64,000 bases of DNA, from contig BJGQ01000005.1 of assembly GCA_014190575.1 (NCBI GenBank), positions 62,001 to 126,000 on the forward strand. The letters run 5' to 3'. The translations under genes were made by a program, and so were the position numbers. Shown one piece after another: positions 46,044 through 55,952 of the stretch (position 1 is its first letter; every line of letters begins with the position of its first letter). This stretch comes from Bacteroidota bacterium (lineage in GTDB: Bacteria; Bacteroidota; Bacteroidia; Chitinophagales; UBA10324). Under the pieces are notes generated by a model, which made no database searches, was not told the DNA's origin, and worked only from the letters and a program-made list of their open reading frames with translations.

Positions 46044-46571
46044 ATGATAAATACTGAGCGACTTGTTCTTCGCAGTTCAACTCCGAATGATTTGTATTCG
46101 TTGATGAAATATGGAAATAACATAAACATTGCAAGAAATATGCGTGATCGGTTTCCGCATCCTTATACCAATGAGGCCGGTCTTCATTTTATAAAATTAT
46201 TTGAAAAAGAAAATCCGCAGAAAGTTTTTGTCATTGAATACAATGGAGAAGTAATTGGGGCTACCGGAATATTTCCGCAAGAAGATGTTTATCACAAAAA
46301 TGCTGAATTCGGTTACTGGGTTGCCGAACCATTTTGGAATAAAGGTTTTGGAACCGAAGCTGCAAAAGCAATGATTGATTATGGATTTAAAACTTTTGCA
46401 ATAGAACGCATTTATGCAAGTGTGTTCAGTGGAAATGATGCTTCAAAAAAAATAATGTCGAAACTCGGATTGAAACACGAAGCAACTTTTCATCATTCAG
46501 TTTTCAAGTTTGGCGAATTCAGAGATGAAGATTTTTATGTCGTGTGGAGAGATGAATGGACGAAAAACTAA
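46044..46571 (+). CDS. GNAT family N-acetyltransferase (RimJ/RimL-like)
   Basis: A 175-residue acetyltransferase of the type that modifies protein N-termini or small amines: N-terminal [14 protein letters not shown], the acetyl-CoA loop [19 protein letters not shown] (about 95-113) and [19 protein letters not shown]. The substrate is unknown. Its TAA stop and the TAG stop of fumC on the opposite strand overlap by 4 bp (CTAA), so the genes end on top of each other. Confidence 0.9.
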   Translation: MINTERLVLRSSTPNDLYSLMKYGNNINIARNMRDRFPHPYTNEAGLHFIKLFEKENPQKVFVIEYNGEVIGATGIFPQEDVYHKNAEFGYWVAEPFWNKGFGTEAAKAMIDYGFKTFAIERIYASVFSGNDASKKIMSKLGLKHEATFHHSVFKFGEFRDEDFYVVWRDEWTKN

Positions 46572-47971
46572 TCGGGCAATTTACCGCACATCTCTTCCGG
46601 CTTCACCCACTCATCAAATTGTTCTGCAGTTAAGTAGCCAAGTTTGATGGCAGTTTCTTTCAGCGTGCTTCCGTTTTTGTGTGCAGTTTGTGCAATCTCT
46701 GCAGCTTTGTAGTAACCGATTTTTGTATTGAGTGCAGTCACGAGCATCAACGAATTATTTACATGTGCCCGAATATTTTCTTCAATTGGTCTTAATCCCA
46801 CCGCGCACTTGTCATTGAACGAAACACATACATCGCCAATCAATCGTGCTGAGTGAAGGAAATTATAAATCATTACTGGCTTGAAAACATTCAATTCAAA
46901 ATGACCGTTGCTGCCACCAATATTTATTGCCACATCATTTCCCATCACTTGTGCTGCCACCATTGTCATGGCTTCGCATTGAGTTGGATTTACTTTGCCT
47001 GGCATAATGGAAGAGCCGGGTTCATTATCAGGAATAAATAATTCTCCGATTCCACTTCGAGGTCCCGATGCAAGCAACCGAATATCATTTGCAATTTTCA
47101 TCATGCTCACCGCCACAGTTTTCAAAGCGCCGTGTGCTTCCACAATTCCATCATGCGAAGCGAGTGATTCAAATTTATTTTCTGCAGTGATGAATGGAAT
47201 ACCGGTGAGTGATGCAATCTGTTTCGCAACTTTCACATCATAACCTTCGGGTGTGTTAATGCCTGTGCCAACAGCAGTTCCGCCGAGTGCGAGTTCAGAA
47301 AGATGGGCGAGCGTATTTTTTATGGCGCGCATTCCGTGGTCGAGTTGCGAAACATATCCGCTTATTTCCTGACCGAGTGTGAGTGGAGTTGCATCCATTA
47401 AATGTGTGCGTCCAATCTTCACCACTTTCATAAACTCTTTTGATTTTGCGTGCAGTGTGTCGCGTAGCTTCTGAATTCCGGGAAGCGTTACTTCCAATAA
47501 AATTTTATATGCCGCAATATGCATCGCAGTTGGAAAAGTATCGTTGCTCGATTGCGATTTGTTTACATCATCATTCGGATGCAGGAATTTTTTTTCGTCC
47601 ATCAGACTTCCGCCCTGCAACACATGACCACGATATGCAATCACTTCATTCACATTCATGTTGCTTTGTGTTCCGCTTCCGGTTTGCCAAACCACCAATG
47701 GAAATTCAGCATCTAATTTTCCTTCCAGAATTTCATCGCAAACTTTTCCAATCAGTTCTGCCTTTTCTTTTGCCAACACTTCGCAATCAAGATTAGTTAA
47801 CGCCGCAGCTTTTTTCAAATATGCAAATGCACGGATAATTTCTTTCGGCATACGATTAATGTCTTGCGCGATTTTAAAATTCTCGATGGAGCGTTGTGTT
47901 TGAGCGCCATAATATTTATCAGCCGGAACCTGCACAGTTCCCATTGTATCTTTCTCAGTTCTGAATTGCAT
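46568..47971 (-). CDS. fumC: Fumarate hydratase, class II
   Basis: A 467-residue tricarboxylic acid cycle enzyme interconverting fumarate and malate without iron-sulfur clusters. The superfamily signature [15 protein letters not shown] is intact (about 315-329), and [14 protein letters not shown] and the [16 protein letters not shown] block are as expected. Class II length fits. Preceded by a terminator that closes the enoyl-CoA hydratase unit, so it is independently transcribed. Confidence 0.96.
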   Translation of the reverse strand: MQFRTEKDTMGTVQVPADKYYGAQTQRSIENFKIAQDINRMPKEIIRAFAYLKKAAALTNLDCEVLAKEKAELIGKVCDEILEGKLDAEFPLVVWQTGSGTQSNMNVNEVIAYRGHVLQGGSLMDEKKFLHPNDDVNKSQSSNDTFPTAMHIAAYKILLEVTLPGIQKLRDTLHAKSKEFMKVVKIGRTHLMDATPLTLGQEISGYVSQLDHGMRAIKNTLAHLSELALGGTAVGTGINTPEGYDVKVAKQIASLTGIPFITAENKFESLASHDGIVEAHGALKTVAVSMMKIANDIRLLASGPRSGIGELFIPDNEPGSSIMPGKVNPTQCEAMTMVAAQVMGNDVAINIGGSNGHFELNVFKPVMIYNFLHSARLIGDVCVSFNDKCAVGLRPIEENIRAHVNNSLMLVTALNTKIGYYKAAEIAQTAHKNGSTLKETAIKLGYLTAEQFDEWVKPEEMCGKLPD

Positions 47972-48042
47972 GATTTAAAAATGTGTGTGCGAAAATAACA
48001 AGTCGCACTTTAGATTTTTTATGACAACTATTTTTTGCAAAT

Positions 48043-48072
48043 AAAAAAAGGCAACCATTGCTAATTGCCTTT
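48043..48072 (-). terminator. Terminator downstream of the enoyl-CoA hydratase gene
   Basis: On the minus strand AAAGGCAA (48072-48065) pairs with TTGCCTTT (48054-48047), followed by TTTTT. It stands between the enoyl-CoA hydratase stop and the fumC start, isolating the two. Confidence 0.8.
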
Positions 48073-48082
48073 CCAAGATTTA

Positions 48083-48114
48083 AGATTTGACAACTTTTTT
48101 AAGTTGTCAAATCT
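48083..48114. repeat. 32-bp perfect palindrome AGATTTGACAACTT-N4-AAGTTGTCAAATCT
   Basis: 14-bp arms at 48083-48096 and 48101-48114 with loop TTTT. The right arm includes two bases of the enoyl-CoA hydratase stop codon. Without T-tracts it is not a classical terminator, and a second terminator follows. The half-match at 33059 suggests a dispersed repeat. Confidence 0.8.
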
Positions 48115-48892
48115 ATTTACCCATAAAATTCGCTTTCCGTTTTTCTAAAAAAGCATTGGTGCCTTCTTTAAAATCATCGGTATCGAAACAGTTTCCGAAT
48201 TCATCAATCTCCAATTCAAATCCATCTTCATTTTTATTGTAGTACGAATTTGCGCAGGCAATAATCTGATCAACCACCAATGGAGATTTGCTCATAATCT
48301 TTTGAAGAATCTGTTTGCACTTAGGAATTAATTCTTCCAATGTTGTTACATGATTTACCAAACCTAAACGCAATGCTTCTTCAGCATTAATCATATCGGC
48401 AGTGAGCAGCAACTCAATTCCTTTTCCCATTCCAACATAACGAAGCAATCGTTGTGTGCCGCCATATCCAGGAATCACACCAAGCGTAACTTCGGGCTGA
48501 CCGAATTTTGAATTCTCACTCGCGAGGCGCATGTGACAACTCATTGCCAGTTCGCAACCTCCTCCCAATGCAAATCCATTCACCGCAGCAATCACGGGTT
48601 TTGAACACGATTCTATTTTATTAAAAATGCGATGACCATTCGCGCTCATTTCTTTTGCTTTTTCCGAAGTGAAATTGCTGAACTCTGCAATGTCTGCACC
48701 CGCAGCAAATGCTTTTGCACCTGAACCTGTTATGATGACTCCGCGCACTTCATCGTTATCATACACATCATCAAATGCTTTATCAATTTCGCTGAGCAAC
48801 TGAATATTCAGCGCATTCATTTTGTCGGGACGATTGATGGTGATGGTGGTAATTCCATCTTCAGTACTTACTGTAATTAATGAGAAATCCAT
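48113..48892 (-). CDS. Enoyl-CoA hydratase/isomerase family protein
   Basis: A 259-residue crotonase-fold enzyme. The oxyanion-hole strands are FAAGADIAEF and NGFALGGGCELAMSCHM, and the catalytic region KFGQPEVTLGVIPGYGGTQRL has the conserved glutamates. This fits a short-chain (crotonyl-CoA) hydratase in beta-oxidation or butyrate/branched-chain degradation. It lies 48 bp downstream of the B12-binding mutase gene on the same strand, so acyl-CoA catabolism is a likely shared theme. Confidence 0.92.
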   Translation of the reverse strand: MDFSLITVSTEDGITTITINRPDKMNALNIQLLSEIDKAFDDVYDNDEVRGVIITGSGAKAFAAGADIAEFSNFTSEKAKEMSANGHRIFNKIESCSKPVIAAVNGFALGGGCELAMSCHMRLASENSKFGQPEVTLGVIPGYGGTQRLLRYVGMGKGIELLLTADMINAEEALRLGLVNHVTTLEELIPKCKQILQKIMSKSPLVVDQIIACANSYYNKNEDGFELEIDEFGNCFDTDDFKEGTNAFLEKRKANFMGK

Positions 48893-48940
48893 TTCTGTTT
48901 TTATGATTTTATTTTTTGAATTAAAACTTGAAAGGTGATT

Positions 48941-49345
48941 TTAAAAACTTCTGTTCTGCTTCACCCAATCTTTTATGTAGCTGACAATATCATTAGTGTG
49001 GGCACCGGGAGGGAATAACTTTCCAACGCCCATTTCATTTAAAATATTCATGTCTTCGCCTGGAATAATTCCTCCCCCTGTTACTAATACATCATTCATC
49101 TCTTTTTCTTTCATCAATTTCATGATTTTCGGGAACACAGTCATGTGAGCTCCTGACAATATGCTGATGCCAATTGCATCAACATCTTCCTGCAACGCAC
49201 TGTTCACTACCATTTCAGGGGTCTGACGCAAGCCTGTATAAATAACTTCCATGCCTGCATCGCGCAATGCACTTGCAATAAATTTTGCTCCACGGTCGTG
49301 ACCATCTAAACCAACTTTTGCAACAAGAACTCTTACAGGACGCAT
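48941..49345 (-). CDS. Methylmalonyl-CoA mutase small/B12-binding subunit
   Basis: A 134-residue cobalamin-binding domain. [20 protein letters not shown] contains the DxHxxG motif that supplies the axial histidine ligand to cobalt, and the later [14 protein letters not shown] and [12 protein letters not shown] loops complete the Rossmann-like fold. Free-standing domains of this size are subunits of acyl-CoA mutases (methylmalonyl-, isobutyryl- or related) with the catalytic subunit encoded elsewhere. No B12 riboswitch is visible upstream. Confidence 0.88.
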   Translation of the reverse strand: MRPVRVLVAKVGLDGHDRGAKFIASALRDAGMEVIYTGLRQTPEMVVNSALQEDVDAIGISILSGAHMTVFPKIMKLMKEKEMNDVLVTGGGIIPGEDMNILNEMGVGKLFPPGAHTNDIVSYIKDWVKQNRSF

Positions 49346-49365
49346 GAAATTATTTTTTAATAAAA

Positions 49366-49803
49366 TTATTTAATTGAAAAGGTAACGGGTAAATTATATT
49401 GAACAGGAACATTTTTTCCAAGTTGGCTTCCCGGAATCCATTTTGGCATCAGTTTAACAACGCGAATTACCTCTTCAGATAATCCACCAGGTAACCCTCT
49501 TAATATTTCAATATCTCTCAATTCTCCGGTTTCACTAATAACAAATCGAACAACTACTTTCCCTTGAATATTTTTTTTCATTGCCACCTTCGGATATCGA
49601 ATTGAATCAGCTAAAAATTTTAACATGGCCGCTTCGCCTCCCGGAAATTGTGGTAACACTTCCTGAAAGCCATCAAGTTTTGAACTATCTGAGGTGCCAG
49701 CAGGGTTTGAAATATTATTTCCAGATGAATCACTTGATTGCGCAAATAAATAGGTTGCATTCAATATGTAACAAAAAAACAGAAGTGAAAATATTTTAAT
49801 CAA
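49366..49803 (-). CDS. TonB C-terminal-domain protein
   Basis: The ORF track starts at TTG 49863, with a very basic N-terminus overlapping the upstream gene by 53 bp. A TTG at 49803 gives a clean signal peptide ([18 protein letters not shown]) 7 bp after the upstream stop, so I start there (145 aa). The C-terminal TonB fold is clear: [35 protein letters not shown] and [14 protein letters not shown]. It lacks a proline-rich spanner, so it is a secreted stand-alone domain rather than an energy transducer. Start choice uncertain. Confidence 0.75.
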   Translation of the reverse strand: MIKIFSLLFFCYILNATYLFAQSSDSSGNNISNPAGTSDSSKLDGFQEVLPQFPGGEAAMLKFLADSIRYPKVAMKKNIQGKVVVRFVISETGELRDIEILRGLPGGLSEEVIRVVKLMPKWIPGSQLGKNVPVQYNLPVTFSIK

Positions 49804-49810
49804 AATGAAT

Positions 49811-50032
49811 TTATTTTTTCTTTTTTGTTTTTGAATCAGGTGTTTGACTTTTTTCTTTCTCAAATTTCTCTTCCAACTTTCTGTCCTTCACATTTTTATT
49901 TAAGAAACCATTCAACTCATCAAGCGACACACTTGAAATCAATTGTCCGAATTTATTGAAGCGAATATCTAATCCCTGCAATTCAGGATTCACTTTAGCA
50001 ATGTCTTCTTTCTTTTTTGATTTCTTTTTCAT
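49811..50032 (-). CDS. Small basic protein of unknown function
   Basis: 73 residues, Lys/Glu-rich (MKKKSKKKEDIAK at one end, KTKKKK at the other) with a central DIRFNKFGQLISSVSLDELN. No family recognised. The ATG overlaps the gltX stop by 4 bp, the best evidence that it is real. Similar short genes follow gltX in other Bacteroidota, to my recollection; this would need checking. Confidence 0.6.
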   Translation of the reverse strand: MKKKSKKKEDIAKVNPELQGLDIRFNKFGQLISSVSLDELNGFLNKNVKDRKLEEKFEKEKSQTPDSKTKKKK

Positions 50033-51585
50033 GCTGAAACCATTTTATCAAATTCCATTTCTGCTTTAGCAATTCGTTCAATACTTTTATCTTTTCCGAG
50101 TAATGATGCTAATTCAAAAACTGCAGGTCCATTCTTTGTTCCGCTCAGCATGATTCGCAAAACAGGTAGCACATCGCCGGTATTAAGTTTTTTTTCTTTC
50201 ACAAATGAATGTAAAAATGTATCAAGCCCTGAAAATGAAAAATCAGTTTGTCCAACAAGTTCGGTAGTTAGTTCTTTTATTATAGCTTTTGTTTTTTCGT
50301 TCCACTTCTTTTTCACAATCTGTTCGTCATAATCAGTCGGTTCGGTGAAAAAATAAAAACTATTGTCCCAGAATTCTGAAATGAAAGTGCACCGCTGTTT
50401 TAATGATTCACAAATAGCAGTGATGTGTTCATCTGAATCAGTGATTCCTTTTTCGCTTAATACCTTTTTGAATTCAGCAGCAAGAATTTTGCTGTCTGCC
50501 TTTTTCATGTATTCATGATTGAACCACTTTGCTTTTTCGAAATCGAATTTGGCTCCTGATTTTCCAATGTGTTCAATGGTGAATAGTTGAATCATTTCTT
50601 CCATTGAAAATAATTCCTGCTGCACACTTCCAGGATGCCATCCGAGCAATGCAATCATGTTTGCAAATGCTTCCGGAAAAAATCCGCGTTCGCGAAAACC
50701 AATGCTGTTTTCTTTTGTTTCAGGGTCGGTCCAATTTAGGGGGAAAACAGGAAATCCCAATCGGTCGCCATCGCGCTTACTTAATTTTCCATTTCCATCG
50801 GGTCGTAGTATCAATGGCAAGTGCGCAAAGTGTGGCATCACCTCTTCCCATCCTAAACATTTATATAACAACACATGCAGCGGAGCGGAAGGCAACCATT
50901 CTTCGCCACGAATAACATGTGTGATTTTCATTAAGTAATCATCCACCACATTTGCCAAGTGATAAGTTGGCATTCCATCACTCTTGAATAAAACTTTATC
51001 GTCTAATTGCGATGATTGAAATACTACCCAGCCACGAATTAAATCTTGCAACTTAATTTCTTCCTTGCGGGGCATCTTCATTCGAATCACAAACTGTTCT
51101 CCGTTTGCCAATCTTGTTTTCACTTCATCGTGCGGAAGCACCAATGAGTTCTTCATGTAATCACGGGTTGCCGCACCATACTGCGGATTCGGAATGCCCG
51201 ATGCTTTCATTCGCTCGCGCATGACTTCCAATTCTTCAGGTGTATCAAATGCATAATATGCATGACCGCTTTCAATCAACTGGTCAGCATATTGACGATA
51301 TAAATGTTTGCGTTCACTTTGTTTATAAGGACCATAATCACCACCAACACCCGGACCTTCATCATAGGTGATGCCACACCACTTCAATGATTCGAGCATG
51401 TAATTTTCTGCACCTTCTACAAATCTTGTTTGGTCAGTGTCTTCAATTCTAATAATGAAAGTTCCTTTTTGTTTTTTGGCAAAAAGAAAATTGTACAATG
51501 CTGTGCGAACACCACCAAGGTGCTGCGGTCCCGTAGGACTTGGTGCATAACGAACTCTAACTGGTCTATCCATAATGAGCGACAA
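50029..51585 (-). CDS. gltX: Glutamate--tRNA ligase
   Basis: A 518-residue class I aminoacyl-tRNA synthetase. The HIGH element appears as PSPTGPQHLGGVRTALYN near the N-terminus and the KMSKS element as GKLSKRDGDRLGFP (about 268-281). The C-terminal anticodon-binding domain is complete. The enzyme charges tRNA-Glu in the cytoplasm, and in organisms lacking GlnRS also tRNA-Gln. It is followed by a small gene with a 4-bp overlap. Confidence 0.96.
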   Translation of the reverse strand: MSLIMDRPVRVRYAPSPTGPQHLGGVRTALYNFLFAKKQKGTFIIRIEDTDQTRFVEGAENYMLESLKWCGITYDEGPGVGGDYGPYKQSERKHLYRQYADQLIESGHAYYAFDTPEELEVMRERMKASGIPNPQYGAATRDYMKNSLVLPHDEVKTRLANGEQFVIRMKMPRKEEIKLQDLIRGWVVFQSSQLDDKVLFKSDGMPTYHLANVVDDYLMKITHVIRGEEWLPSAPLHVLLYKCLGWEEVMPHFAHLPLILRPDGNGKLSKRDGDRLGFPVFPLNWTDPETKENSIGFRERGFFPEAFANMIALLGWHPGSVQQELFSMEEMIQLFTIEHIGKSGAKFDFEKAKWFNHEYMKKADSKILAAEFKKVLSEKGITDSDEHITAICESLKQRCTFISEFWDNSFYFFTEPTDYDEQIVKKKWNEKTKAIIKELTTELVGQTDFSFSGLDTFLHSFVKEKKLNTGDVLPVLRIMLSGTKNGPAVFELASLLGKDKSIERIAKAEMEFDKMVSA

Positions 51586-51652
51586 AAATAACTAAAGGTG
51601 AAGTATAGGCAATTGAATGAAAAACTATTTGAGAAAGATTGTATCTTTCGAT

Positions 51653-52420
51653 TTAGTCAGGTAAAAATTCTACCTCTTTAAAACCATAAGCATTCCATCC
51701 GGTTTCTGTTTCGAGTAGTAATTTTCCTTCAGGATTTAAACCAACAATTTTCGCTTTAATTTTTCCTTCTGAAGTTTTGTATAAATGTTCTTCTTCCAAA
51801 CGATATAGTGCTGACATATAATCGTGTTGCAATTGTTGAATTTCATTTCTTCGTAATTGCAGGTAACGCACTTCAACCTGCTCGGCAATTTTTTCTAAAA
51901 CACCTTCGATAAAATATTCCTTCTTCGTAATCGCCTTAAGAGAAATTGGATTTCCAATTCCTTCCTGAAAATCGATTTGATTTACATTAATACCAATACC
52001 AATGATTGAATGTTGTAACCAGTTTCCAGAAACTGAATTTTCAATTAACATTCCGCACAATTTTTTTCCTTTAAATACAATGTCATTTGGCCATTTAAGT
52101 TTTAAATCTTTTTCAGTAAAAATTTTTAATGCATCATAAACTCCCAATGAAACAGCCTGATTTAAAAAGAATTGATTTTTTGCTTTGATGAAGTGAGGTT
52201 TGTAAATGATACTTGCCAGCAAATTTTTTCCGGGTTCACTTTGCCAAGCATCACCCGAGTAACCGCGACCGGCAGTTTGATTTTCGGCAATGACAATAGT
52301 GCCTTCAGCCACATTTTTTTGCTGCAACAAAAGTGAAGCATACATGTTGGTCGAAAGTGTTTCATCTAACCGATGAATTACTTTTCCGGTGAAAAGAGTG
52401 TTGCGAAATGAGGCAATCAA
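51653..52420 (-). CDS. birA: Biotin--[acetyl-CoA-carboxylase] ligase
   Basis: A 255-residue biotin protein ligase without the N-terminal DNA-binding domain of E. coli BirA, so it is an enzyme only. The biotin/ATP region is TAGRGYSGDAWQSEPGKNLL, followed by KWPNDIVFKGKKLCGMLIEN and GIGINVNQ. It attaches biotin to the carboxylase carrier protein. It diverges from rsfS with only 6 bp between the first possible start codons. Confidence 0.93.
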   Translation of the reverse strand: MIASFRNTLFTGKVIHRLDETLSTNMYASLLLQQKNVAEGTIVIAENQTAGRGYSGDAWQSEPGKNLLASIIYKPHFIKAKNQFFLNQAVSLGVYDALKIFTEKDLKLKWPNDIVFKGKKLCGMLIENSVSGNWLQHSIIGIGINVNQIDFQEGIGNPISLKAITKKEYFIEGVLEKIAEQVEVRYLQLRRNEIQQLQHDYMSALYRLEEEHLYKTSEGKIKAKIVGLNPEGKLLLETETGWNAYGFKEVEFLPD

Positions 52421-52426
52421 TTTGGA

Positions 52427-52948
52427 ATGATTAATTTTGTTATCAAGTCACCAAAAATAAAGCAAATAGAAGTTTTGAAAGTAGCAAAAAAAACAATCCC
52501 TAAAAAAACAGCGAAGAAGGCTGTTGAGAAAAAGACAGCGAAAAAGAAAACGACAACAAAAAAGGTAGCAGCAAAACGGCAGACAAAAACAAAACCTGCT
52601 ACTTTATCAGTCAATGATGTCATTATCGAAAGTATCCTGGAAAAAAAAGGAGAAAAAATTACAAGCATAGATTTTAAAAAAATTCCGGATACGGCAGCAC
52701 GGTTTTTCATCATTTGCGAAGCAGATTCAACCACACAAGTTCGAGCCATTGCGCACAATGTAACTGCAAAAACAAAAGAAACCCTCAATGAAATTGCCTG
52801 GCACACGGAAGGAATCGCACAATCGGAATGGGTATTGATAGACTATGTGACAACCGTGGTTCACATATTCTTAAAATCGAAAAGAGAATTTTATCAATTG
52901 GAAGATTTGTGGAGTGATGCAATAGTTCAGGAACATAATGACAGATAA
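52427..52948 (+). CDS. rsfS: Ribosome silencing factor RsfS with basic N-terminal tail
   Basis: A 173-residue protein. Residues about 60-170 form the RsfS (Iojap) domain: DFKKIPDTAARFFIICEADS, HTEGIAQSEWVLIDYVTTVV and QLEDLWSDA; it binds L14 of the 50S subunit and blocks joining. The first 55 residues are a Lys/Ala/Thr-rich histone-H1-like tail (KKTAKKAVEKKTAKKKTTTK) not found in E. coli RsfS. A -7-like TAATTTTG (52432-52439) lies after the ATG, so the real start may be TTG 52475, which keeps most of the tail. ftsH follows after 33 bp. Confidence 0.9.
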   Translation: MINFVIKSPKIKQIEVLKVAKKTIPKKTAKKAVEKKTAKKKTTTKKVAAKRQTKTKPATLSVNDVIIESILEKKGEKITSIDFKKIPDTAARFFIICEADSTTQVRAIAHNVTAKTKETLNEIAWHTEGIAQSEWVLIDYVTTVVHIFLKSKREFYQLEDLWSDAIVQEHNDR

Positions 52949-52981
52949 TTTTTAAAAAGAAAAACACACAACAGACAGCTC

Positions 52982-55030
52982 ATGGCAGACAATCAGAACG
53001 AGGATATTGAAAAGCAAAAAGGAAAACTAAATGTGAAACCACCCAAGATTAATATTTACTGGGTGTACGGAATCATTGCCGTAATACTTTTAGGAATGCA
53101 GTTTATTGGTTATAAACCAGCATCGGTTCCTATCAGCTGGGAAAAGTTTAACACCGAAATGTTACAAACACATGATGTAGAAAAATTAGAAGTTGTAAAC
53201 GGAAAAACTGTTGAGATTTATATTAAGAAAGACCGTTTGACTGATGAAAAATATAAAGCCGTTTCAAAAACAAATATTAATACTGTTAATGATGGCCCGC
53301 ATTATTCTTTCAATATTTTAAGCCCCGATGATTTCTCAAAAAAATTAGATGCAGCGCAACAAACATTTGCAGAAGCTGATAGAATTCCTGTGTATCCTGT
53401 TGAACGCGCAAACTGGGGCGATTGGGTTGGAATCGTTCTTCCGATAATTGTGATTATTGGTTTGTGGTTGTTTGTAATGCGTCGTGTTGCAGGTGGTATG
53501 GGCGGTGGCGGCGGTCAGATTTTCAATTTCGGAAAATCGAAAGCAACACTTTTCGATAAAGGAACGAAAGTGAATGTCACCTTCAACGATGTGGCAGGTT
53601 TGGATGAAGCGAAGGAAGAAGTAATGGAAATTGTTGACTTCCTGAAAAATCCTAAAAAATATACAGCGCTCGGTGGAAAAATTCCAAAAGGAGTTTTGTT
53701 AGTTGGTTCGCCAGGAACAGGAAAAACTTTATTGGCAAAAGCAATGGCTGGTGAAGCGCAGGTTCCGTTCTTTTCTATTTCAGGTTCTGATTTTGTGGAA
53801 TTGTTTGTTGGTATCGGAGCATCGCGTGTTCGTGATTTATTTAAGCAGGCAAGAGAGAAAGCACCGTGTGTAATATTCATGGATGAGATAGATGCGATTG
53901 GTCGTGCGCGTGGACGCAATGTGATGCAGGGAGGAAATGATGAACGGGAAAATACTTTGAATGCATTGTTGGTTGAGATGGATGGATTTGCAACTGACGC
54001 AGGAGTAATTATTCTTGCAGCAACAAATCGCCCTGATGTATTGGACCCTGCGTTAATGCGTCCAGGAAGATTCGACCGTCAGATTTCTATTGACAAACCA
54101 GACATCGTTGGTCGCGAGCAGATATTTAAAGTGCATGTGAAAAATGTGAAAACTCCAAAAGATATTGATGTTAAAGGTTTGGCAGAACAAACTCCCGGAT
54201 TTGTGGGAGCAGATATTGCCAATGTTTGTAACGAAGCTGCATTGATAGCAGCGCGCCGCGGAAAAAAAGAAGTAGAGCTTGCAGATTTTCAGGATGCAAT
54301 TGATAGAGTGATTGGCGGATTGGAAAAGAAAAATAAAATCATCAGTCCCGAAGAGAAAAAAATTGTGGCGTATCACGAAGCCGGTCATGCTATATGTGGT
54401 TGGTTTTTAGAGCATGCTGACCCGTTAGTGAAGGTGAGTATTATTCCACGCGGTGTTGCTGCGCTTGGTTATGCGCAGTACAATCCAAAAGAACAATACC
54501 TGTACACCACTGAGCAAATGCAGGATATGTTGTGCATGACATTGGGCGGTCGTGCAGCAGAAGAAATTTCTTTCGGTCGCATTTCAACCGGTGCGCAAAA
54601 TGATTTAGAGAAAATAACGAAGATGACTTATGCCATGATTACCATTTATGGTATGAATGATAAAATCGGAAACATCTCGTACTACGACCCTCATAATGAA
54701 TATGGATTTACAAAACCATACTCTGAAGAAACCGCCAAGATGATTGATCAGGAAGTGCGCAAGCTGATTGATGATATGTATGTGCGCACTAAAAAAATAT
54801 TAATGGAACACCGCGAACAGTTAGAAGCGCTTGCACAAGAATTATTGAAAAAAGAAGTTTTGTTCATGGCAGATTTGGAAAGGTTGATTGGCAAACGCCA
54901 ATGGGAAATAAAGCAACCACCAGTTGTTGAAACTGCAAAAGAAGAAGTGGAGGAAAAGAAAACTGAAACTGCTATAGAATCTTCCACTCAATCAAAAATT
55001 GAGTGGAAACCTGATTTACCACTAGCTTAA
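52982..55030 (+). CDS. ftsH: ATP-dependent zinc metalloprotease FtsH
   Basis: A 682-residue inner-membrane AAA protease that degrades unassembled and damaged membrane proteins. It has two membrane helices (about 25-42 and 145-165), an AAA module with Walker A GSPGTGKT and Walker [10 protein letters not shown], the second region of homology [19 protein letters not shown], and the zinc site HEAGH in the peptidase domain. The C-terminal tail (about 655-682) is charged and contains a palindromic DNA segment (54982-55008). Likely one operon with rsfS. Confidence 0.97.
   Translation: MADNQNEDIEKQKGKLNVKPPKINIYWVYGIIAVILLGMQFIGYKPASVPISWEKFNTEMLQTHDVEKLEVVNGKTVEIYIKKDRLTDEKYKAVSKTNINTVNDGPHYSFNILSPDDFSKKLDAAQQTFAEADRIPVYPVERANWGDWVGIVLPIIVIIGLWLFVMRRVAGGMGGGGGQIFNFGKSKATLFDKGTKVNVTFNDVAGLDEAKEEVMEIVDFLKNPKKYTALGGKIPKGVLLVGSPGTGKTLLAKAMAGEAQVPFFSISGSDFVELFVGIGASRVRDLFKQAREKAPCVIFMDEIDAIGRARGRNVMQGGNDERENTLNALLVEMDGFATDAGVIILAATNRPDVLDPALMRPGRFDRQISIDKPDIVGREQIFKVHVKNVKTPKDIDVKGLAEQTPGFVGADIANVCNEAALIAARRGKKEVELADFQDAIDRVIGGLEKKNKIISPEEKKIVAYHEAGHAICGWFLEHADPLVKVSIIPRGVAALGYAQYNPKEQYLYTTEQMQDMLCMTLGGRAAEEISFGRISTGAQNDLEKITKMTYAMITIYGMNDKIGNISYYDPHNEYGFTKPYSEETAKMIDQEVRKLIDDMYVRTKKILMEHREQLEALAQELLKKEVLFMADLERLIGKRQWEIKQPPVVETAKEEVEEKKTETAIESSTQSKIEWKPDLPLA
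54982..55008. repeat. Palindrome inside the 3' coding end of ftsH
   Basis: TTCCACTCAAT-CAAAA-ATTGAGTGGAA, an 11-bp perfect stem encoding part of the disordered FtsH tail. It lies 23 bp before the stop codon and would form a hairpin in the mRNA. TTCCACT/AGTGGAA is also the core of the palindrome at 40359. Confidence 0.75.
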
Positions 55031-55071
55031 TTTATTTAAATTGAGTCGTCCTAAAATAAGTTGACGGTTAT

Positions 55072-55848
55072 TTAAAGTAAGTGCGAAGAAAAAAAATCCT
55101 CCAAACCCTCCAAAGGTTTGGAGGATTTTTTTTCTGTTCGATTATTTTGTGTGTGAAGTTTTTTAGGTGTTTTCATTTGTAATGAAGTGTGCGGACGCAT
55201 GGAGTTATAAATTCGAATACTTTGTTCAATTACTTTTTCTGCCTGATTAATATCTTCATAAGTGTGGAGCAGGAATTCAGTTTTTAAGATACCATTGATT
55301 CTTTCTGCTAATGCATTTTGATAGCAGTCGTATCCATCAGTCATACTGGTAATCAAATTATTTCTTTGAAGTAATTGCTGATATTCATCTGCACAGTATT
55401 GTAATCCCCGGTCGGAATGATGGATGAGCGGATGCTGATAGGTTCTGTTGCGCAATGCCATTTGCAATGCACGCATAACTCCTTCTGTTTTTAAATCTGA
55501 ACTTAAATGATAGCCCATTATTTTTCTGCTCACTGCATCGGTGACTAACGACAGATAACTATTGCCTTGTTTGGTTTTCAAATAAGTAATGTCGCTCACC
55601 CACAAGCGTTCGACTGCTTGCGCATGTCTGCCTTTTACCAAATTGGGATGCTTGTGCAACCAGTGTTTGGAGAAAGTTGTTTTCGTATAGTTCTTCAATG
55701 GTTTTATCAGTAAGTGTTCGTGTCGAAGAAAACTGAAAAGTTTATCGCGTCCGACTTTGAGTTGTTGTTGCTTGAATTCTTTTTCCAGCAGATAGTAAAG
55801 TTTTCGTGTGCCTAAGCGAGGCATGAACTTTCGTTTGTTCATCACCAA
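55072..55848 (-). CDS. IS3-family transposase OrfB (integrase core)
   Basis: A 258-residue rve integrase domain starting nominally at TTG 55848. In practice it is translated as an OrfAB fusion: its frame stays open upstream through IFPQAAEQLQQTGKLSLSK up to the A7 tract in orfA. DDE residues are intact: D in WVSDITYLKT, D in IHHSDRGLQY and E in NALAERINGI. Its last codons (EKKSSKPLEGLEDFFSS) are written on both arms of a 19-bp hairpin that also looks like a bidirectional terminator. Expected to be active. Confidence 0.92.
   Translation of the reverse strand: MVMNKRKFMPRLGTRKLYYLLEKEFKQQQLKVGRDKLFSFLRHEHLLIKPLKNYTKTTFSKHWLHKHPNLVKGRHAQAVERLWVSDITYLKTKQGNSYLSLVTDAVSRKIMGYHLSSDLKTEGVMRALQMALRNRTYQHPLIHHSDRGLQYCADEYQQLLQRNNLITSMTDGYDCYQNALAERINGILKTEFLLHTYEDINQAEKVIEQSIRIYNSMRPHTSLQMKTPKKLHTQNNRTEKKSSKPLEGLEDFFSSHLL
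55089..55133. terminator. Bidirectional terminator-like hairpin inside the IS end
   Basis: AAAAAAAATCCTCCAAACC (55089-55107), loop CTCCAAA, GGTTTGGAGGATTTTTTTT (55115-55133). A perfect 19-bp stem with eight-base A and T ends. It lies 59 bp after the ftsH stop and within the 3' coding end of orfB, so it would stop transcripts leaving ftsH and those leaving orfB. Confidence 0.82.
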
Positions 55849-55952
55849 TTGTTTTACTTCCGCACGAATTTTTATTTGCGCGCATTGTCGTTTTTGTTTT
55901 TGATAATGCGATTGTCTGCTTACCCCAAACAGCTGACAGGATTTACTCAGAC

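Noticed and set aside
48893-48940. Cobalamin riboswitch near the B12-binding subunit
   Set aside because: The gap between the two genes is only 48 bp and the upstream gap is 20 bp, far too short for a B12 riboswitch, and no B12 box is seen.
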